From the NCBI GenBank assembly GCA_947176685.1, contig CAMWRL010000061.1, positions 1 to 10,143 on the forward strand: a DNA stretch of 10,143 nt, given 5' to 3'. The notes below the pieces were generated by a model. It was not told the DNA's origin. It searched no databases and worked only from the letters and a program-made list of their open reading frames with translations. Shown piece by piece: positions 6,805-10,143 of the stretch; within the stretch, counting starts at the first letter, position 1, and the number at the start of each line of letters is the position of its first letter. The DNA comes from an uncultured Ruminococcus sp. (GTDB taxonomy: Bacteria; Bacillota; Clostridia; Oscillospirales; Ruminococcaceae). The translations under genes were made by a program, and so were the position numbers.

Positions 6805-7930
6805 AGTAATACAGTGCGTAACCGTCTGCCGTTGACGCTTTTACAAGTTCAATCTGCTGATTTATTATGTCAGGATTTTCAAGCCACTCATTTTCACCCG
6901 AAGCTCCTGCCCATACGTCAGTTTTATCAAGCTTGTACGCTCCCAGACCTATAACCAACTTTATATTTTCGTTGGAAACAATACTTTCCCACTCTGCAAG
7001 CGTGGGCGCAAAAGGACACGTTTCATTCCGGAATCCGAAATATATCTGTGGTACTATATAATCACAATATCCGTCTTCCGAAGCCCACAGCTTAACGTCT
7101 GCGTACTGAGTAGTATAGTCAGCGTTAACATTGCCCTGCGGACTTATTCCGAATGGTATATCATATCTGCTGACCGTATCGTATATTGATTTGACAAGCC
7201 GTGTACAGTTCTGAATACGCCACGCCGCAAGGTCATTACTGCCGCTTTCCTCAAACGCCGTACTGTCAAAATATGTTTCAGTAGTCGGGTAGAAATAGTC
7301 GTCAATGTGTATACCGTCAACGTCATATCGGGTTATTATTTCCTCGATTCCCGAACATACAAGATTTATGGTTTCATCATATGCGGGATTCAGATACCAG
7401 CGGTCATTGAAAATTTCCGCAAAGTGACATTCAGGATTTTCAGCCCACTGTTTTACTATGAAATCTTCCGGCATACTGTACATCTGTTCAACCGTCTGAC
7501 AGCGCAGCGGATTGACCCAAGCGTGTACCGAAAGTCCCATATCGTGAGCTTCGTCAAGCATTATTTCCAAAGGGTCATAATCTCCGTCAAGGTACACGCC
7601 TTTCGGGAAGATGTCCGACTTATAATAAGCGTCTCCGCACGGGCGAACGTGCAGATATATTGTATTGACGTTTTCGGACTGGGCAGACAGGAGTTTTTCA
7701 CGTACTGCTGTCCGGAAATCATTTTCATTTTTCCCGTACATATAGTCCTCAAAACGCATATACGGAAACCACATACCAATCTGGTTATCGTAATTGACCG
7801 GAATATAACTTTCAATATGCAGATGTTCCATTTCCTGTACATATGAAGTCGGCTCTGTTGCCTGCCCGTTACTCGTTTCAGAAGCGCAGGACGTACATAC
7901 AAGCGTCAGTACTATAAATATTTTTTTCAT
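6803..7930 (-). CDS. GHL10-family glycoside-hydrolase-like secreted protein (DigH/YddW-like)
   Basis: Predicted exported (beta/alpha)8-barrel protein of the GHL10 group, 375 residues. The N-terminus has K2-K3, a short hydrophobic core and cysteines at 12 and 15. C15 could be a lipidated cysteine, but the preceding C-T-S is not a standard lipobox. Core signatures are I-G-M-W-F near 51-55, H94-V-R, V138-A-W-V-N-P style strand (H136-A-W-V-N-P141), V204-D-G-I-H-I-D-D-Y213 with acidic D210/D211, S263-P-Q-G-N, and V293-P-Q-I-Y. The E. coli relative DigH (YddW) cleaves denuded peptidoglycan glycans; whether this protein does is inference. The ATG overlaps the TGA of the M50 gene (7927-7930), with AGAGGAG (7935-7941) just upstream, so translation is coupled. 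The protein ends right after the last barrel strand, shorter at the C-terminus than many relatives. Confidence 0.9.
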   Translation of the reverse strand: MKKIFIVLTLVCTSCASETSNGQATEPTSYVQEMEHLHIESYIPVNYDNQIGMWFPYMRFEDYMYGKNENDFRTAVREKLLSAQSENVNTIYLHVRPCGDAYYKSDIFPKGVYLDGDYDPLEIMLDEAHDMGLSVHAWVNPLRCQTVEQMYSMPEDFIVKQWAENPECHFAEIFNDRWYLNPAYDETINLVCSGIEEIITRYDVDGIHIDDYFYPTTETYFDSTAFEESGSNDLAAWRIQNCTRLVKSIYDTVSRYDIPFGISPQGNVNADYTTQYADVKLWASEDGYCDYIVPQIYFGFRNETCPFAPTLAEWESIVSNENIKLVIGLGAYKLDKTDVWAGASGENEWLENPDIINQQIELVKASTADGYALYY

Positions 7931-8490
7931 TGAACTCCTCTTTCTGATACAAACAGCATTACAGATATTATAAACAACGGCAGAAATTCAACGCTGTACA
8001 AAAACGTTGCCACAAGCAGTATCGCAGAAAATATGACCTTTCCGACCGTAAGAACGTTATTTACAATACGTTCATAGGGCGTACCGTCCGTAAGCATACA
8101 CAACGCCGCACCGCCGTCAAGCTGTCTGTACGGCAAAAGATTATATACAGCGGTCGCAAGATTCAGCATACGGAACGTTCCGGAAATATGCCATATTCCC
8201 GACAGAAGAAAAACAATCAGATTTGCGGAAGCTCCGGCAAGCATTACGAAAAATTCATAACGTGAATTTTTTTCCGGAGTAATCGAAACTCCCGTACCGC
8301 TGAAAACAACAGACCGGACTTTTCCACCTGTAACTCCTATCGCTAAAAGGTGTCCGATTTCGTGAATGACGCATACCAGATAAAAATTCATTATAACATC
8401 ACTGTTCCGCAGCAGAAAAATCAGGGCGTTGAAAACCAGAAACGAAAATTTTACACTGTATTCAGTGTCCTTTATTCTCAGACTGTTCAA
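7927..8490 (-). CDS. site-2 protease family membrane metalloprotease (M50, SpoIVFB-like)
   Basis: Intramembrane zinc protease of the M50 family, 187 residues and entirely membrane-embedded. The zinc-binding H43-E-I-G-H47 lies in one helix; the third ligand is expected at D125 in the N117-L-L-P-Y-R-Q-L-D-G-G segment. The helix around 85-90 reads A-G-A-S-A-N, where the family usually has A-G-P-x-x-N. Its size and lack of PDZ or CBS domains match the SpoIVFB type, whose B. subtilis member cleaves pro-sigmaK and is restrained by SpoIVFA and BofA. The substrate here is unknown. The start is TTG 8490, overlapping the TGA of the upstream gene (TTGA, 8487-8490); no ATG exists in frame before residue 34. 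It has only a weak GGA site, so translation probably depends on coupling. Confidence 0.9.
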   Translation of the reverse strand: MNSLRIKDTEYSVKFSFLVFNALIFLLRNSDVIMNFYLVCVIHEIGHLLAIGVTGGKVRSVVFSGTGVSITPEKNSRYEFFVMLAGASANLIVFLLSGIWHISGTFRMLNLATAVYNLLPYRQLDGGAALCMLTDGTPYERIVNNVLTVGKVIFSAILLVATFLYSVEFLPLFIISVMLFVSERGVQ

Positions 8491-8771
8491 AGCATTTCCG
8501 TAATAAGGTCTATCGGATTCGGGAAAATCTCTTTTCCGGAAAACGCCATTTCATTGAGCTTGCGGAAAATTTCACCGCCTATTTCCGGATAAAATGCGTT
8601 CAGTCCGAATATCAGTACAGCCGTTATAATACATACAACTGTCTGCATTGCCGGTACGTCATCGGCTTTCCGTTGCGAACGACGGTCATATTTTTCAAGA
8701 AGCTCTGCCGTATTGTCTTCACATACCTCTGTGCTGTCTTCAATAACGTCTGTTGTTTTATCTGTTTCCAT
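8487..8771 (-). CDS. small single-TM protein, possible minimal SpoIVFA-like partner
   Basis: A 94-residue protein of no recognised family. Residues 1-28 are acidic (many D and E), 29-36 are basic (R30, R31, R34, K35), 42-60 form one membrane helix, and 61-94 is a short, probably external tail, giving an N-in/C-out topology. A good AAGGAG (8779-8784) stands seven bases before ATG 8771. It is the first gene of an operon with the M50 protease and shares the TTGA overlap with it. SpoIVFA, the usual neighbour of SpoIVFB, has the same order of parts (cytoplasmic tail, one helix, external region) but ends in an M23/LytM-type domain that is wholly absent here. The link to SpoIVFA is inference from position and topology. 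No good promoter is visible in the 50 bases between this gene and the upstream terminator. Confidence 0.75.
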   Translation of the reverse strand: METDKTTDVIEDSTEVCEDNTAELLEKYDRRSQRKADDVPAMQTVVCIITAVLIFGLNAFYPEIGGEIFRKLNEMAFSGKEIFPNPIDLITEML

Positions 8772-8821
8772 ATTATCACTCCTTTTTCAGATATATATGC
8801 ACAGCTGTCCGGAAAAATTAC

Positions 8822-8851
8822 AAAAAAACTGCTGTACATCAGTACAGCAGT
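8822..8851 (-). terminator. intrinsic terminator of the ROK regulator gene
   Basis: On the minus strand, ACTGCTGTAC and GTACAGCAGT (8851-8842 and 8837-8828) make a perfect 10-bp stem with a 4-base loop, followed by seven Ts (8828-8822, the first overlapping the stem). It lies ten bases after the ROK stop and separates that gene from the small-TM-protein/M50/GHL10 operon. Some read-through into the operon is possible, since no clear promoter follows. Confidence 0.9.
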
Positions 8852-8861
8852 AAGAATATTT

Positions 8862-10097
8862 TCAGTTAAGACCGCCTTTGTTGTAGAAGTTATTCTGGAT
8901 AATCAGCGAACAGCCGCCAAGAAAATTATTTTTTCCGTTAAGCTTGCTGAGTACAACTCTGTCGGCGATTTCGTCACTTACAATACGGGTCATTTCCTTT
9001 TTCACATAGTCAAACTGTTTTTCAGTGAAACCGAAATTATGAAGAACTATTTTCTTTGCAAAATGACTGACTGAAAGGTTATTTACAAGAATAGTGTACT
9101 TTGCGATAAGTCCGTCAACAACCGTCTTGACCGTTTCTTCGCCCCTCATAAGTGCCATAAAAACGTTGTCAGTATCAATCAGACTCTTGTCGCCCTCCGT
9201 AAGCTCATACAGAACGGGGGTTTTTTCTTTGGAATAGATTTCATAAAAAGCGTTAAGCATAGCCGTTCTGGACAGTTCAGCCTTTACCGAACCGTTCGGA
9301 TAGCCGTCATATGATTTGCCGTTGGGAACTACTATATATTTTTCAATTGTAGAAGTATATGATATATAGTCGCTTGAAAGTTCATTCTTGTTTACTATGG
9401 CAAGATTTACCTGATTGCCATTGTATATGAAAGCCTGATTTGTCTGGTAATTTATGGGGGTTCTGAAATCGTTGTTTGCAAGAGCCATAAGACCGACGGC
9501 ATTTCCGCAATGAATGTCGATATCCAGACCGGACTTTAGTTTGTCAATGAAATTATTGAAATCAAGTATGCCATCTTTATAGAAAATTTTAAGTTTGCCC
9601 CACATAGACGGCACAACTCCTACACCCATACCCAGCACTTTATCTTTTGTAAGGCAACTGTTTGTAATCATTTCGTTGCCTGTTCTGATTATGTAGTTGA
9701 TAATATCCTTGCTGGTAATTCTCTCATCAATTGTCATACTGGACTTGTCAAGTATATCCGAATCAAGATTTGTAAGACCGACAGTTACTTCTTTTTCGTC
9801 CACGGTTGCGCCAAGTGCAAAACGACTGTTTTCATTAATATCAATGAGTATTTTTCTTCTGCCCTTCTGAAGTTTTTCAGTATTTACGGGAGCTTCACCA
9901 ATTTCAATAAGAATCCCTTCTTCAATCATTTCATTGGTAATAATTGTAACGGCTGCACGGGTAATTTCAAGTTCTCCTGCCACATCGACCCTTGAAATAG
10001 GTCCAGACTCACGGATTACCCGCAGAATCTGCATTCTGTTGCGTCTTTTCAAATCCAGTTTGCTTATACCTCTTTTTTCCATAGTGATAAACTTCAT
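8862..10097 (-). CDS. ROK-family transcriptional regulator with degenerate kinase domain
   Basis: DNA-binding regulator of the ROK (NagC/XylR/Mlc) type, 411 residues, the family's usual size. Residues about 19-66 form a winged helix-turn-helix (R-N-R-M-Q-I-L-R, then I-S-R-V-D-V-A, then T-R-A-A-V), followed by the typical G-R-R linker at 79-81 and a sugar-kinase-like domain. The sugar and zinc sites look lost: the zinc motif CxCG..GC aligns with S262-Y-D264-G...G269-S270, and the catalytic Asp of the N-D-A-N motif is replaced around C197/G198. The start is unclear: AAAGGA touches ATG 10097, while ATG 10082 (sixth codon) is about 15 bases from it. The gene has its own terminator; the target genes and inducer are unknown. 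Confidence 0.9.
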   Translation of the reverse strand: MKFITMEKRGISKLDLKRRNRMQILRVIRESGPISRVDVAGELEITRAAVTIITNEMIEEGILIEIGEAPVNTEKLQKGRRKILIDINENSRFALGATVDEKEVTVGLTNLDSDILDKSSMTIDERITSKDIINYIIRTGNEMITNSCLTKDKVLGMGVGVVPSMWGKLKIFYKDGILDFNNFIDKLKSGLDIDIHCGNAVGLMALANNDFRTPINYQTNQAFIYNGNQVNLAIVNKNELSSDYISYTSTIEKYIVVPNGKSYDGYPNGSVKAELSRTAMLNAFYEIYSKEKTPVLYELTEGDKSLIDTDNVFMALMRGEETVKTVVDGLIAKYTILVNNLSVSHFAKKIVLHNFGFTEKQFDYVKKEMTRIVSDEIADRVVLSKLNGKNNFLGGCSLIIQNNFYNKGGLN

Positions 10098-10116
10098 TCC
10101 TTTCGTAATAAAATTA

Positions 10117-10122
10117 ATTGTA
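10117..10122 (-). promoter_or_regulatory. candidate -10 of the ROK gene promoter
   Basis: TACAAT on the minus strand (5 of 6 consensus bases) lies about 20 bases upstream of the ROK start codon. At a 17-bp spacing the -35 would fall partly beyond the end of the window, so the promoter cannot be confirmed. Confidence 0.35.
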
Positions 10123-10140
10123 AGTATTCAGTCAGTATTG
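10121..10140. repeat. short direct repeat upstream of the ROK gene
   Basis: AGTATT occurs at 10123-10128 and 10134-10139, 11 bases apart and so about one helical turn. The copies are embedded in the similar words TAAGTATT and TCAGTATT. The copies adjoin the candidate -10, where an autoregulatory operator could sit. ROK operators are usually inverted repeats, so the support is weak. Confidence 0.25.
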
Positions 10141-10143
10141 CAG

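Noticed and set aside
7307..7846. 179-codon open frame on the plus strand
   Set aside because: It is antisense to the GHL10 gene, whose conserved motifs are clear, and it has no ribosome-binding site or recognisable protein features.
8673..9074. 133-codon open frame on the plus strand
   Set aside because: It spans the ROK terminator and the ends of two minus-strand genes; it is a shadow frame without a supporting ribosome-binding site.
1..10143. CCGG-containing words as a genome-wide regulatory motif
   Set aside because: TCCGG and CCGGA occur as often inside coding sequence as between genes here, which points to codon and word preference.

Overview
The window looks like chromosomal DNA from a low-to-moderate GC, Gram-positive gut-type Firmicute, most likely a Ruminococcus-like member of the Oscillospiraceae. 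This rests on the mreBCD-PBP2 gene order, strong AAGGAG-type Shine-Dalgarno sites, SigA-type promoters with 17-bp spacers, a Thr-rich surface tail, and a ROK-type regulator beside a GHL10-type hydrolase. The genus is an inference. No phage, IS element, CRISPR array, tRNA or rRNA was seen.

Layout. (1) Positions 1-198 are an AT-rich leader with a good extended -10 promoter. (2) Positions 199-4870 (+) are an elongasome operon: mreB, mreC, mreD and a class B PBP2. The genes overlap or are only tens of bases apart. PBP2 carries an unusual Thr/Gly tail and has no convincing ATG start in the expected place. (3) Positions 4889-5383 (-) encode a VanZ-family membrane protein that converges on PBP2; its terminator hairpin contains its own stop codon. 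(4) A divergent promoter region (5384-5560) separates it from an unrecognised five-TM protein with a repeat-bearing extracytoplasmic domain (5561-6766, +), which ends at a strong terminator. (5) Positions 6803-8771 (-) are a tightly coupled three-gene operon: a small single-TM protein, a site-2 protease (M50, SpoIVFB-like) and a secreted GHL10/DigH-like hydrolase. (6) Positions 8862-10097 (-) encode a ROK-family regulator whose kinase and zinc motifs are degenerate, with its own terminator at 8822-8851.

How the genes may work together. MreB, MreC, MreD and PBP2 form the core of the lateral-wall synthesis machine; the SEDS partner RodA and the Min genes are not in the window. In Bacillus subtilis, spoIVFA-spoIVFB lies just downstream of mreBCD-minCD. 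The small-TM-protein/M50 pair here may therefore be a relic or derivative of that neighbourhood, with the usual M23/LytM part of the SpoIVFA-like partner missing. The coupled GHL10 protein belongs to a family whose E. coli member (DigH, formerly YddW) cuts denuded peptidoglycan glycans, so much of the window could be about the cell envelope.

Most of the window is ordinary housekeeping DNA. The points most worth a second look are the PBP2 start anomaly, the repeats in the unknown membrane protein, the minimal SpoIVFA-like/M50/GHL10 operon, and the degenerate ROK regulator.
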